From Moniliophthora roreri (taxonomy: Eukaryota > Basidiomycota > Agaricomycetes > Agaricales > Marasmiaceae), in contig LATX02000179.1 of the NCBI GenBank assembly GCA_001466705.2, positions 124,001 through 188,000 of the forward strand: 64,000 bases of DNA. Direction: 5' to 3'. The translations under genes were made by a program, and so were the position numbers. Positions 35,206 to 46,807 of the stretch are shown in pieces (the stretch's first letter is position 1; every line of letters starts with the position of its first letter). The notes beneath the pieces are model-generated. The model did no database searches and was not told where the DNA came from. It saw only the letters and a list, made by a program, of their open reading frames with translations.

Positions 35206-35319
35206 CTGTTCCAGAATGCACTACTGGCTCATGCACGTGGCACTCGGCTAAAAACAAGTTAGTGACAGGGTAACAAGCCTAGCTTGTTTCTTGACCACGA
35301 CGACTGACTTGGTTTGCAG

Positions 35320-36553
35320 GCTCCCTTCAGGCCAATGACATCACTGCCGCCCACTTAAGTACGGCGGTTGCTGAGGTCAAGGCTGTACTCTCTAGTGTGG
35401 ATGGCAAGATGGGAGCATTGGTTAGTGCAAGCGCAGGCATGAGCAGCAATGGTGACGTCTCTGTGGCCGACTCGCAAATGCCGCTGATCCTCTCGGGAAC
35501 GTAAGTTGACGTGACTTGTTTCCTTTGCTCTTGCTAAAGTCGTGAAGTCCCAGGCTGTCCTGAGTACCGTCAAAAATACGCTCTCACACTCCAGTTCTGC
35601 TAATCTTCAGTCCGTGACTGATCCTTTCTCTGGCTCATAGTACGTTATCGGCTTTCTATCACTGTACTCAACGACTGCTTATACGAACTGCTCTCTACTT
35701 CACCAGCATGCCTCTCGGTGGCGTTATGCAATCCGTCAACTCCCTGGTCAGCGGCAATTTCACATCGACGATTCCTCCCTTGACCAGTAACAATGTCGGA
35801 GTACTAGCTCAACTGGGCAGCCCAAGCAACTTCGACTTCTTGGGTGACCTCGTCAGAAAGGTCGCTTCCGCCTCATGCTCGCCATACTTGGCTAAGGGTA
35901 TTATCGATGATACTATGAGCCAATTCCAGCTGCTCCTTCAGAAGATTGATGAGTGTCGCTTGCTTCTCCGAATGCTTAGCTATATTAACCTCTTTACAGG
36001 CTCCCTTCAAGCTAACGACACCACCGTACTGCCAATCTCAACCCTATCTTCGCTGAAGTGAGCACTGTGCTCTCCGTTGCCAATAACAAAGTCCAGGCGT
36101 CCATCAATGCGAACGTGGGCGGCTTAGATGATGTCTCTGCCGCTGATGTTGCGGGTGTTACCGCGCCTCTTGTCAATGTAGGTCCTACGTTCGTTCATTA
36201 TCAATGACTCTCGCTTACAGCGGCGTGTCGACGCGCAGGCTGTCCTCAGCGCTCTCGGAGATGCTTTGAAGGTTGCCACTCCTGACAACCAGTTTGCTAC
36301 TGTCGTATTTTGTGGTTCATGGTATGTTGCCATTCCATAGCATTAAAATGATAGCTTACCTCCCTTCTGACTCAATAGCAACTCTCTCGGTGGTTTTCCG
36401 AAATCTGTCAACACCCTTGCCGGAGGCGACTTCATTTTGATGATCACTTCGATGATCGGCAAAACCCTCAGTATAGCCTCCGCACTCGGTGGTGCGGGTA
36501 ACTTTGACTTTTTGGGTCAATTTAACGTACAAGACCTTTCTGGAAGCATGTAA
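35320..36553 (+). pseudogene. repeat-containing secreted-type protein, 5'-truncated and frameshifted
   Basis: Two homologous units follow each other, each starting right after an intron with GSLQAND. Unit 1 contains AVAEVKAVLSSVDGK, an exon beginning with PLGGVMQSVNSLVSGNFTS, and NFDFLGDL. Unit 2 contains NPIFAEVSTVLSVANNK, AADVAGVTAPLVN, AQAVLSALGDALKV, SLGGFPKSVNTLAGGDF and NFDFLGQF, ending at TAA 36551-36553. Introns of 40-70 nt separate matching exons. No signal peptide or first exon is seen upstream; a P450 relic occupies that place. In unit 2 the frame shifts by one base soon after the second GSLQAND, and the original frame stops at SSLK. Small, Ala/Val/Ser-rich helical units suggest a secreted surface protein; family not recognised. 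Confidence 0.5.
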
Positions 36554-36559
36554 ACCATA

Positions 36560-37680
36560 CATACACTGGCCATAGTGGTGGTGCAGAATGAATTTCCTAG
36601 GTTCTAGACTCTGATATGCTTACAGCACTGTTGTAGACTAGTTTTGTTACTCAACGGTTGTCATAACTATTATACATGTGTCCATCATCAACACCATGAT
36701 TAAAATCGCCAAGCCGGAGTTGTGGTCGAAGATCTGTGTCTATTATTGGAACACGACGATATTTGTTATTCATTTTGGCCCTTTGAGCACTCAAGAAAGT
36801 AAAGCTTTGCCAGAGTTTGGCTCATTGTCCATCCCTTGTACTATGTCTGGGCACCACATTCGGTGAGGCAAGCAAACTGGCAGCAGCCTGATCATGATAC
36901 TAAAGATGGAGTTCCAAAGACCAACAATCAGCACTTTTTTTAGCCAGACTCAAGAGCCAAGCAGACAGGCAGGGACCTCACAGCTAAGCCTATAATTGAT
37001 TGTTGACAACAATCAATCATAACAGTCAGAAGATCACAACCAAGAGCCTCAGGTGTTCAACAAACTGATACTACCTGCCATAGGACTGATCATCCCACTT
37101 GAACCTCAGAAAGGACTGAGGACCATATGGTGTCATCACTTTGTGAGTTTCTAGACTCAGAGAATTTTCGTTCATGTCACCCTCCATTTTATTATTGATC
37201 TGATCATTGTTCAGCTGTCCAGGATTACAGCACAATGTTCAGTTTTATATCCATGTTCTTGCTGTAATCAAATATCTTATGAGTTATCTGCAGATCAGAG
37301 GGGTGGAATTACATCAACACTAATGGCATGGAAGAAGTTCAAACTCCTCAGAAAACTGGAGGATATGTGTAAGATCATATAGGATGCAGATTTCTCCAGT
37401 GTAATGATGCTGATCTTTGACCAGCAATATCACTGCTACTCCATCACATTAGCAACTTCCAGATCTATCTCATCACCCATTGAATGCCCATCTCACATAG
37501 CATCTTGATAGGGTCCAAAATAACTGCTCTTTCTCATCAGGATTGCCCTGCAGACTCTGCCCATCACTTTCCCAGCTTTTGGCTGTTTTTTGCTTCAAAA
37601 AGCACCCAAAAGGGAGGAAAAAGCTGGGAAAATGGCCATAGGAAAATCCTGATGCCTGTATACTTTTGGCACAAAGGAAA
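36560..37680. other. CpG-poor intergenic stretch
   Basis: No gene recognised. From about 36870 to 37680 I see only one CG dinucleotide (near 37168), against a normal CpG level in the flanks up to 36860. It continues into the first exons of the 7TM gene downstream. Confidence 0.5.
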
Positions 37681-37688
37681 CTGAAGGG

Positions 37689-37696
37689 TATAAAAA
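37689..37696 (+). promoter_or_regulatory. TATA box of 7TM gene A
   Basis: TATAAAAA, 42 nt upstream of the ATG at 37739. Confidence 0.6.
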
Positions 37697-37738
37697 GCAG
37701 CTCAATCTATTGCATCCCTTGTACTGTGATTGTGTACT

Positions 37739-39289
37739 ATGTCCAACTCCTCTATAACAGAAGAAGATGTTGCACCTTTTGATTCAATTGCCAATATTCT
37801 GGCAAGGCCAATGGCAGATCTCACTGTATGTTTTCTTTTCATATCAGTTTCCTCTTTCTCACAGTTCCTCTGTTTCTCTAGGTTATGCTTTATGTCTATG
37901 GTAAATTTAAACACCTCAGCACAGTCACTACAGAGACCTGACCTGCAACCCATGCTAGGCATCTACACAGTCCTATTCATCATTTCACTCCATATTCTCA
38001 TCTGCCGACAAGATCGCCCAAACAGAGTGCTCTACATGTTCTTTACCATAGTGCTCTTTACCCTGACAAGTGCATATAATGCTGTGGAGGCCTTTGTTCA
38101 TGCCTATGAAGCAACTCTGGAGTTTACATTTACCAAAAATCAAGATTGGGCATCATTTTTGGCATTTTTGTATCATAATGATGCAAAGACAATCACAGCG
38201 TATGTAGGGAATTACATGGACTTGCCATGGCTGATAATGTTCTAGTGGCTTTACACAAATTCTGCCACTATGCTTGGTGTAAGCCCATTTTGTTTGTGCA
38301 TTTGAATTTACTGGCTAATTCATTTGAGATAGGACTATGGCAGATTTGATGCTAGTATGTCCCTCACAGTAATCCTCCCTTATGAATTCCCACACTTATT
38401 CTTATTTCTACTCAGCTTCACCGCTGCTATGTGATATGGGGCTCATCCAAATGGATAGCATTTCCATTTATCTTTGTGGTGCTTCTGCTAGCTAGTAAGT
38501 ATTCCCTTAGTTCAGTTGCATTACTGAGCTTATTCTGGCATGAATACTAGTCTGTGAAATTGTTGCCTCTGTATTCATAGTCATTGGTATCAGCAACACT
38601 GCTGATCTGGCAGGAGAACAACTATTCCATCAGGGTGATACTATAGACACTGCATTTGTGCTTGCAGAGATGGGTATTAATATTATTTTGACATTGCTCA
38701 CAGGTTAGTCCTGGCTGATCTGTAAAAACCTGACATTAACTTACTTCCTATAGCTGGTCGCATATGGTGGATCAGCCGAGAAGCACGGAAACATATGGGA
38801 CCTGCTATTAAAGCCAAGTATAACATGATTGTAGCTATCATGTATGTTTTTCAACTCTCTCTCAATTAGACTCATTCTCACTCATAGCTTGTCAGACTTG
38901 AGAGTGGAATGCTCTACCCCATCTTCCTTACTACTGGTGTTATTTACACTTCATTGGCTGATCCAGACAATCTTGGTTCAATACCTTTTTCATTTCAGCT
39001 TGTCACATTTCAATTTGCTGTATGTCAAACACTTCTTTTTATGTTATCAGTTAATCTGAAATACTACTCATAGGGAATTGCCCCAACATTGATTATCATA
39101 AGGGCAGCCAGTGGCAAAACTGTTGAATATACAAGTGCAAACCAAGTTATGTCATCTCTTCACTTTGCCAATGGTGCAGGCCCAGGATCCAGAAATTCAA
39201 TTACCAGATCACATGTACAGACAGTTGACATTGAGGCCAGGGTGTCAGCAGAGAGAATCCAAAACCCAGATGAGGGAAATTCTGTGTAG
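37739..39289 (+). CDS. 7TM membrane protein A (basidiomycete-type, GPCR-like)
   Basis: Multi-pass protein of a kind abundant in mushrooms; function unknown. Start at 37739 (MSNSSITEEDVAPFD). Exons give VMLYVYG joined to IYTVLFIISLHILI, YMFFTIVLFTLTSAYNAVEA, LHRCYVIWGSSKWIAFPFIFVVLL, an exon ending in the helix GINIILTLLT, AGRIWWISREARKHMG, and LESGMLYPIFLTTGVIY, then the last exon GIAPTLIIIRAASGKTVEY and a hydrophilic tail ending at 39289. HRCYV.W, AGRIWW.SR and ESG..Y are the family marks. Introns are short and in frame. Most of the gene lies in CpG-poor DNA, yet I see no broken exon. It is tail to tail with paralogue B. Confidence 0.82.
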
Positions 39290-40222
39290 ATTGTCTTAGT
39301 ATCTATTGCTACTACTATGAATCCAGTTTCTGAATTCCATGTACAGAGTCCAACTTGAAACATTTTGTTTGTGTGGAGCCATAGATAGGTAGGGCTATTT
39401 TTGAAGACATGCTCAGGGCATGGATAATGTGTCATCCTTGACTCAAGTTAGTAATACACCAAATTTTATAAACCTCACAACTTTCACACATATGAATGTC
39501 ATTTGGACATATTTAAATGGTTGAAATGATAATAAACATGGAAATAGAAGGACTGATATCCCAAATCACATCTCTAGACAAAACAGAGCTCACTGTTCGG
39601 ATGCCCGAGCCGGCTTCGAGTGTTGCCAAATGTGCACCCATCAAGGCCATTCTTTTCTTTTTCGAGTGAGAGGATGGGCTAGCGTGATGTGGTCAACTTG
39701 CTAAAGCTTTGTGGACCGAGGGTGGGTTATCCGAGGAAGTAGTCTCCGTCTCGAATGATCAGCCAATCATGATAGTATCGGTGAAGGTAAAAAATGGCAC
39801 GTGGAGCATGTTCTCGGAAGCGGCCGTGCCGCGTAGTCCAGGCTCAAAGGCCTGACCATCTCTTCATCTCTCATTATCATAAATTGTACTGACTAACACC
39901 ACTTCTTAACACCACCTCTATTATCTTCACCCATCGGCCCTGTACTTACAGTGTAAGTTTTACGCAAACTAATGCCTTTTCAATTTTTTAATTTTTGATC
40001 CATGCATGTGACCGCGACTCGGAACATTTCCAACGATGTACACCATTGAACTGTCGACGAGAAGTTGGGTGGTGTCCAGGTTAGTGAACCTGAGAGTTGA
40101 GCTCCCTAGGGGGATCCCATCTACTGCGATAAACCCACGTCACAGCGCACTAAAGCTTGTCTCAGCTAAATATGAATGGTGTTATTCCTCCAATTTGGCG
40201 TTCGTGACACTATGCCCATTCA
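39290..40222. other. space between the two convergent 7TM genes
   Basis: The first ~300 bp continue the CpG-free tract of gene A; the change to CpG-normal sequence falls near 39595. No gene recognised. Confidence 0.5.
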
Positions 40223-41833
40223 TTACTTCTCCGATACCGATAAATTTTGACAATTCTCTGGGGTACTGCTAATGAGAGTAGCTGTATCTCGTCCTCTAGG
40301 CAATTCTCTAATCGAACCCGAGACCTGCTGGAGCTGATGAGGCGTAGATCCCCTTGGAATCTCAACATCTTGATGCGTAGCGGCAAAATGTATACTCAAG
40401 ATCGTCTGGTCCACACTCTCGATCGATTTTCCGGTTCGAGCACGTGTGATGACCAGTGTTGGAGCAATACCCTGCCTTGTTTTAATTTCTGACCACAAGA
40501 GGAGAAAGGAATGGAATGCTCACAGCAAACTGGTAAATAACCGGAGAAAGGTCTACAGGAATCAATTGTTTAAAGTCCAGATCGCGAGCATGGACGATAA
40601 TCAAGTTGATCGTGATGGCTAGAGGGCAAAGAAACCCGGACTCCAGACTGGAAACGCAGGTGTCAGTATTCCCTACGAGAATGCGTAGGAGCTGATGTGA
40701 CTTGCATAATCGCTATAATTGTTTGATACATGAATGATGTTTTCCGACCCAACAGGTGCCGTACTTGCCGACTGATAAACCAAATTCTGCCCGCTATCAT
40801 GGTTCATGCATGGGTCACGTATGAAATGCTCAAGGCCTACCAGTCAAGAGCGTTACCACAAAGACCACACCTGCGTCAATCACTTCAACTGAGAGTGCCA
40901 TCTTATTTCCTTTCACGTATAGATCCCAATTTAAGGTGTTGGATCTGTCTCTGTCCCCGAGTGCCATGAGGGTACTTGCGGTCAATCGTATGCCTGTTTA
41001 TTCCTAGTTAGAAAGCAAACGGAAGAAGCAAACAAGCATAACCTACATGTACTACAGAATGATGCAAATAAGAATGGCAAAGCGACCATTTTGCGCGAGT
41101 CCCAGACTGTATAACACCGATGAATCTGCGAGAGGAAGGCTATATGTCAGGAACAGGCCAGTAGTGGGCATATGGACCTTATATTACCACCGTAAAATCG
41201 GCAATTAAACTGGAAAAGGAAAGAAAGAACTTTTCAGAGATAGCCTCCATATGCAGAGTCTGGAGCTGACCAGATCAGAGCCCGCGTTGAACTAATTATT
41301 CCTCTGAAGTGATTAACTCAGTAAGCGGAGAACCTTTGCCGTAATACTTTGAGAGCTTACCTTCTTACCACCCTGGCATTATCATGTGCCAGATACTCAA
41401 GCAAAGCTTTATAATCCCTTGACCTGATCGTATCGTGGAGAACCACTGCCTGATCATAATAATCCCAGGTGTAGAATGCAATTAAGATTGTCGCGAGACC
41501 GAACAGTAGGAAAGTGGACCAAATATAGAGTTTATTTCTTCTATCATTCTCGGGATTTTGCCTCGAATTTCGAAAGATGGAGACACATATGCCGAAAATG
41601 ACGATGTAAATGCCTAATGAGGTCTTTGAGCTAGGCGAATGGGCTATTTAGACGCTGATTCCTCGTACCGTAGACGAGGAAAGCCACCTATGTATGTAGG
41701 ATATGAGAATCAGGCATGGGAATGAGGTAAAGAATGCGGAACTTACGATCATAGTGTTCAGTGGCAATGTCACTGCAAACTGGCGGTCGAGAAAAGGCGT
41801 AACTGTCTTTTCCAGTTCCGATTGGGAAGACAT
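40223..41833 (-). CDS. 7TM membrane protein B, paralogue of A
   Basis: Start at 41833 (MSSQSELEKTVTPFLDRQF); an ATG 33 nt further upstream is in frame but adds only a His/Thr-rich stretch. Exons give PLNTMI, VAFLVYG joined to IYIVIFGICVSIF, YIWSTFLLFGLATILIAFY, IHRCYTVWDSRKMVALPFLF, a helix segment, AGRIWFISRQVRHLLGRK, and the C-terminal GIAPTLVITRARTGKSIES as in gene A. Stop at 40225-40223. The splice pattern in the middle (about 40.85-41.35 kb) is not fully resolved. Base composition is CpG-normal, in contrast to A. Likely plasma-membrane or endomembrane protein; ligand or function unknown. Confidence 0.75.
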
Positions 41834-41849
41834 AGCAAGGGTGGTGGTA

Positions 41850-43980
41850 TGTGTGGGTGGTTTCAATCATAAATTGTCATGATTTTGTTATACTTATGTC
41901 GGCGGGGGAACCCCAGGGAAGTGGGTAACGATTATGACACGCGATATCGCCTCTCGGAGGGCTTTGCCCGATGCCGAGCCATGAGTGGTCAAAGATATGT
42001 TTAATAGGCCGTAAGTGGTAACAGAGCAACATGGCTTCTGCCCATCAGAAGCACCTGGTACCCGCGAATGCTATGCAATGACAGAACCCGAGCTCGCCGA
42101 CATAAGCGAACATGGCAGATGAGCAAGTTCTCCGGTCACTGACCTAGCTTCCGTCGTTTACGGTTCTCAGCATTCTGGTTTCCCTCCGTGAACCATAGTC
42201 ATAGTTCTATAGAGCTATCAAAACCTGTTGCAAGTTTGACAGTGCGAATACGAGTAAAAAATTGATATGTTCAAGAAGTCATCATTTGCGTGCTCATCGG
42301 GTTACTTAGTTTCTGCTCGAGAACCCTTTCGGCGGACATCAACCGAACGACATGTGGTATCTAGCCAGAAAGGTCTCAATACATTTATGTGAGCGAATGG
42401 AATCAGCGGAAATACCTCGCTACTAGTTGGCTTTCACGACCGATGCTTCTTTATAGCGTGTGTACGTGGATGAATCCCGTGCAGTGAATTGAACTCTCGA
42501 TTCGGCGGCGGATGACGTTAACGTAAAGATCGTGATTTCCAACGCAAGAGTAACGATTTCGGCTTAGAGATGACTGACCTGAAAGACCGAAGACTCGGCT
42601 CAGCCAAAGGTTCTGGGTGAAGTGTCCCGTGATCGTCCGATTGATTCGTGTATCCACGACTAGATGGCCTCCTGCTTGAGGATTAGGGGTTTCGAGACGG
42701 AGAATAATCATTGTCGAGTTCTGATTCTTTCGAGTTGAGTGATTAGGGGTATTGAGTTTGAGAGTCATGGCGGTTCAGGAAAAGAACGTAATAGACGCGC
42801 AATCATGAACTCACGTGTTACACGTGTTCATTCGGAATATTTCGAACCGCTGCCGTTACATCTAAACCACTACTTCGCCTTCCTCAATGAGCTCACCGTC
42901 ACCGTCACCGTCATCTTCTGGCTCTTATTCTTATCGACTGACGCCCACCTCTCTGGGCCCAACCTCTCTCGCCGACTGAAGAACCTGAAAAACAATCGAA
43001 GAATTCGATGGAAACTTTGGGTGATGTTGATGTTCTAGCTAGTAGCTAGTAGAGGTACCTCCACTTCCTTTGGTCTTCACAATCTTTCTACACTCTTGAC
43101 TAAAACACCACCGTACACAGGCCACCTTAGGAGGATCCGCACCAAAGCATTAAAACACATACACGATGCAGCGCTTAGTCCGGACCGTTCATTTTGTTCA
43201 GTCCTTCCAAGGCGAAGATTCCACTTGTTCCTACTATCACGGGCTCACCAACAATACCGACGCCTCAGGAGATCTGCTTGATTAACTAAAGTAAAAGCTG
43301 GACGTGGCACATTCAAGTCTACCTTTTGTGCAGCGTCAGGCCGTCCAATAACCGTAGAACACGCCCACGACCATTCAAGAATCTTAACTCTGGCGAAAAG
43401 TCCCGGGAGATTGCATTGGATGCTACTCTATTCACGCCCTCGCTATGGAATACTTTGAATTAAGACGCCTTGGGGTGACAAAGGAGTGTATTGTTTGGAG
43501 AGTTGGCTGCCAGTACGTGTATGATTACCTCGAAGCTGTAATGTCTCGCTGAGTGTGCTGCAGAAGAATTACTTGTTCAATTATTAAAAGATAAAGCTTG
43601 CATTAATGCTCGTTCTGAACCTTAGGACGCAGGCTCCGTCAACGATCCGTGAGTGAGACTCGGCCGTTTTTGTGCGTGATTGGACTCACATTCTCAATAG
43701 GATCCAGATTTAAAAGGCATTTTAAGATCTCAAGAAGGATGGTGAACTCGGATCCCTCACAATAGGATGAAGGTACGTGCCATTCGCTCTCCAGCCTGTC
43801 GCAAGGCGTTAACCTCACTAATACTGTATGACCTTCCAACTAATTCACCCATAGCGATATTCCCAATCTCGTTTCCTGATACCGAACGGGGACTGCCCAC
43901 TGTAGAGGTCAAATCGGCCGTGGTAGAGGTAGAGGCGAACGCGAGGAACGTTGTCACCAGGTGACATGGTATTGGGGAAT
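41850..43980. other. ~2.1 kb without a recognisable gene
   Basis: Upstream of 7TM gene B. ORFs at 42768-42451 (-) and 42739-43038 (+) have no known motif. A plus-strand frame at 43767-43964 ends VEVKSAVVEVEANARNVVTR and resembles, weakly, a relic at about 50770-50860. Confidence 0.4.
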
Positions 43981-43989
43981 GGATGATTA

Positions 43990-44245
43990 TTGACAACTGA
44001 CAGGGTGCATCTTTATTTGTTTTGTACACGCGAAATGAAGGCGCAGACGCTAGGCGATGTGTGAACTTGAAGCCGCTAATGGGTACGTGTTGCCGCTGAT
44101 GTCTTTCCGCACTGACAGTTGCTCTGAGCCATTCCGTTCAGCGCGTCCAGGAGAAATATCCAGTTCAGTTCGCAAGTTACATTTTCCGCTTGTGTTGAAG
44201 TCTTCTCGAGGAATCACTCTAGAAATAAAACAGTCTCTAAGGTCA
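43990..44245. repeat. repeat C, copy 2
   Basis: Partner of 31560-31830. Shared words include CGCGAAATGAAG, CGATGTG, CATTCxGCGxGTCC and GTTGAAGTCTTCTCGAGG. The frame is partly more open here (SSVRKLHFPLVLKSSRGITL). Confidence 0.65.
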
Positions 44246-44760
44246 AGGAGCAGCACAGGAGTCGACTATGAGCCAGAATTCGAGGAGTTTTCGTAAATTG
44301 AACGGCCCGTGAGTCCATAGAGGATATAGTAGTCAATACATCCGGCCGTCCATCAGCAAAAAGCGTATACAAATAAGCTCCCCGGGGTTTATAATCCACC
44401 TGCATGGTATATATAACCTATAAAAACAGTCATAATTCCTTCATAACCAGGTTATAATCCCCCTGGAGCTAGATTATTGCACTCGTTCCTTACGATGGTG
44501 TAACGCGCCCTTACTAAAACTCGGTATGGCTAATTATTACTTATATCTCATCTGTCTATACTTATTTACTTACGCTTTTTTGAGCACTAATGTATTTCTC
44601 GTAAGGGTTCCTCAAGCTTGACTTCTCGAGCATGCGGCGAGGCCCCATGGCCGAGAAAGCACGACAACGACTGGGGTAATGCTATTTTTAGCATCGCCGC
44701 CGCAACTTTTACCCAGAACGTCCCGAAGCTTCTTTCTTCTTGCAACCACCATCGTTTACG

Positions 44761-46500
44761 ATGTCTGCTCACTCGTATGGGGATGGGCCTGCTCCTATAC
44801 TCCCTCGTTCCCACAAGTCACTTTCACCAACTGCAACGTCACTCAATAACCGTATCCGTGAACTGAAGGGTATGGTTGACACCTTATGGAAAACCTGAAA
44901 TTATCAAGTCTCTCAAGGGTCAGCCCGTCCGTGTCCGTCTTCACCTCAACAACACCAAAAATGAATGTGAAAACATTCTCACATGGTCTCGATCACCTTC
45001 GCCTTCAGGACCTCGTTCCCCTACTCCCTCTCAATGAAGATGCTTACGTGCAGATGGATACACCGTTGGGAAGTGGGCAGAAGGAAGGAGAATCAGACAG
45101 GAAAACAGTACAGGATGAATCTGCGGCAGATGGGAGGAATTTAGAAGATGAGTTTAGGAGATGAAGTACCACCTATACACATCCCCCCAGTATCGCCTGC
45201 ACCTGAACCTGAGTACATAGGACCCAGTCCCAACATCTCACCCACTCCATCCGCGCGAGAAGCTGCCACGTTGGGTCTAGCTGCACCCCGAAACTCGAAC
45301 GGGACAACACCTGAGTTTAATCGTCGCTAGTGTGCACACCGAAGACTTTCATGGTCTCGTCCATATACATCAGGGCCATCATACCCTCACAAGGATGCTT
45401 CACGACCCTATCGCCCACCTCACCGTAACCCATCATCAATGGATGATGAGGGTGTCCTGGCTGACGTAGTTGGTCAACACTTCTTTTGGGCTGCAGCACC
45501 TGTAATACCCATGACTTCGTCCTGCCGCGTTTACACCGCCTAGTCACTATCACACCGCCACCGCCAATGCTAGAGGATGGCGTGAACTAAACTCACGAAT
45601 ACCTCGCAGAGGTGAGTTCCTATCTTAACCACTGATGCCAATAACGTCATCAACGTCTCAACAACTGCCGACATCACCACGAAGGCCGAGAAGAGTGGCA
45701 GTTGAAGAAGCCAAGGATGAGGATGATGTTTCGCCGACTCTTGGCGGCAATTCTCCGCCAAGATCGCATCAGTCACAAAGTACAATAACGAGTACTGAGC
45801 TCTCAAGCGATACAAGGCGTGCTCAGTCTCAATCCCGATCTCGGGGAAGCTCCGATATTCCAAGTGCCTCACGCCAAAGTACCCCTGCGTCAAGTAACTT
45901 GCAGTCTGGTAGCCGCTCTCGTGGTCTACCACCTCACTTCGATGCCCTGCGACCAATCCCGCCAACCCCACCATATAATGGTGATAGTGATTTTAGCAGC
46001 TCGGATAGTTCATGGGGGCGGGAATCCTCAACGCGATGACAGGAGTGACAATAGCTCTCGTTGAAACACTCCCCTCAATCTCAAAGCTCTAGATCTACTA
46101 GACGTCGGCCTCCAGCACTACCAGGCGGTGATCCACCCAACCCGTCTGAGCTACTAGACAGCAGTGAGAGCAACAGCTCGCGGAGCTCTCGTGTCGACCA
46201 ACTTCGATAACGACATCGATCGGTTCCTGGTTACCGTGACCAACGAACGTCCTTTCGTGTTATCCCACCAGACGATGATCGTCTACTGGGTGAGGAATTT
46301 TCCGATTATACTGATCAGCCTAAGGACCGTGAAGCCACCTCACGCGACCAAATTTCTCTTATGTTCTCGAAATATCATCGAATTGAAGCTTCACACCAGT
46401 TTCACATCCATCAGCGACCCCAAAACTCGGAAGAATATGATCAACGCCACCCGGTATCTATCTCGCCGACCACATACCAATCCCCGGATACACTCCTGAG
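44761..46500 (+). pseudogene. disordered, gag-like relic
   Basis: Plus-strand frames, interrupted by stops and shifts, encode a Pro/Ser/Arg-rich chain: MSAHSYGDGPAPILPRSH with a short coiled segment (LNNRIRELKGMVDTLW), then IPPVSPAPEPEYIGPSPNIS, a long SQSRSRGSSD-type region (45635-46039) and PPALPGGDPPNPSELLDSSE. Such composition is common at the N-terminus of basidiomycete Ty3-type gag proteins, but no zinc knuckle, protease, reverse transcriptase or LTR is seen. A host low-complexity protein is an alternative. It ends abruptly where P450 homology starts at about 46501. Confidence 0.35.
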
Positions 46501-46800
46501 TGCCTACCTTAAATGATATGCAAAATCCGCCTTACTTGCATGCAGTAGTGAAAGAGGTAATGGTCCGTGAAGCAGGCGCTACGATGGCGTTATTCAGCTC
46601 CCATGGGTCTCTTTCACGCTTCTCTCAAGGTTTGCGTTTTGGTCCAACCCGCAGAGCTGATTAGGTTATTTGGACGATATATACAAATGTTATTTTATTC
46701 TCAAAAACAGTATCATACCAAACATATTGTAAGTATCCTTCTTCCCCGTCTGTTAGAACATCATTAATCTTGCTGTGGAGCAATAAACCATGACATTGCG
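46501..46800 (+). pseudogene. P450 relic (K-helix region)
   Basis: Reads VPTLNDMQNPPYLHAVVKE, then after an eroded intron LRWRYSAPMGLFHASLK, then IYKCYFILKNSIIPNI, matching IPTL.DM.NLPYMRAVVKE, VLRWRPP.P.GVFH and DDIY.GYHIPKGS.IIPNI of the intact genes. No heme loop follows. Confidence 0.75.
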
Positions 46801-46807
46801 AGGGCCA

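Noticed and set aside
44761..46500. Complete Ty3-type retrotransposon
   Set aside because: No LTRs, zinc knuckle, protease, reverse transcriptase or integrase motifs are present; only a gag-like composition.
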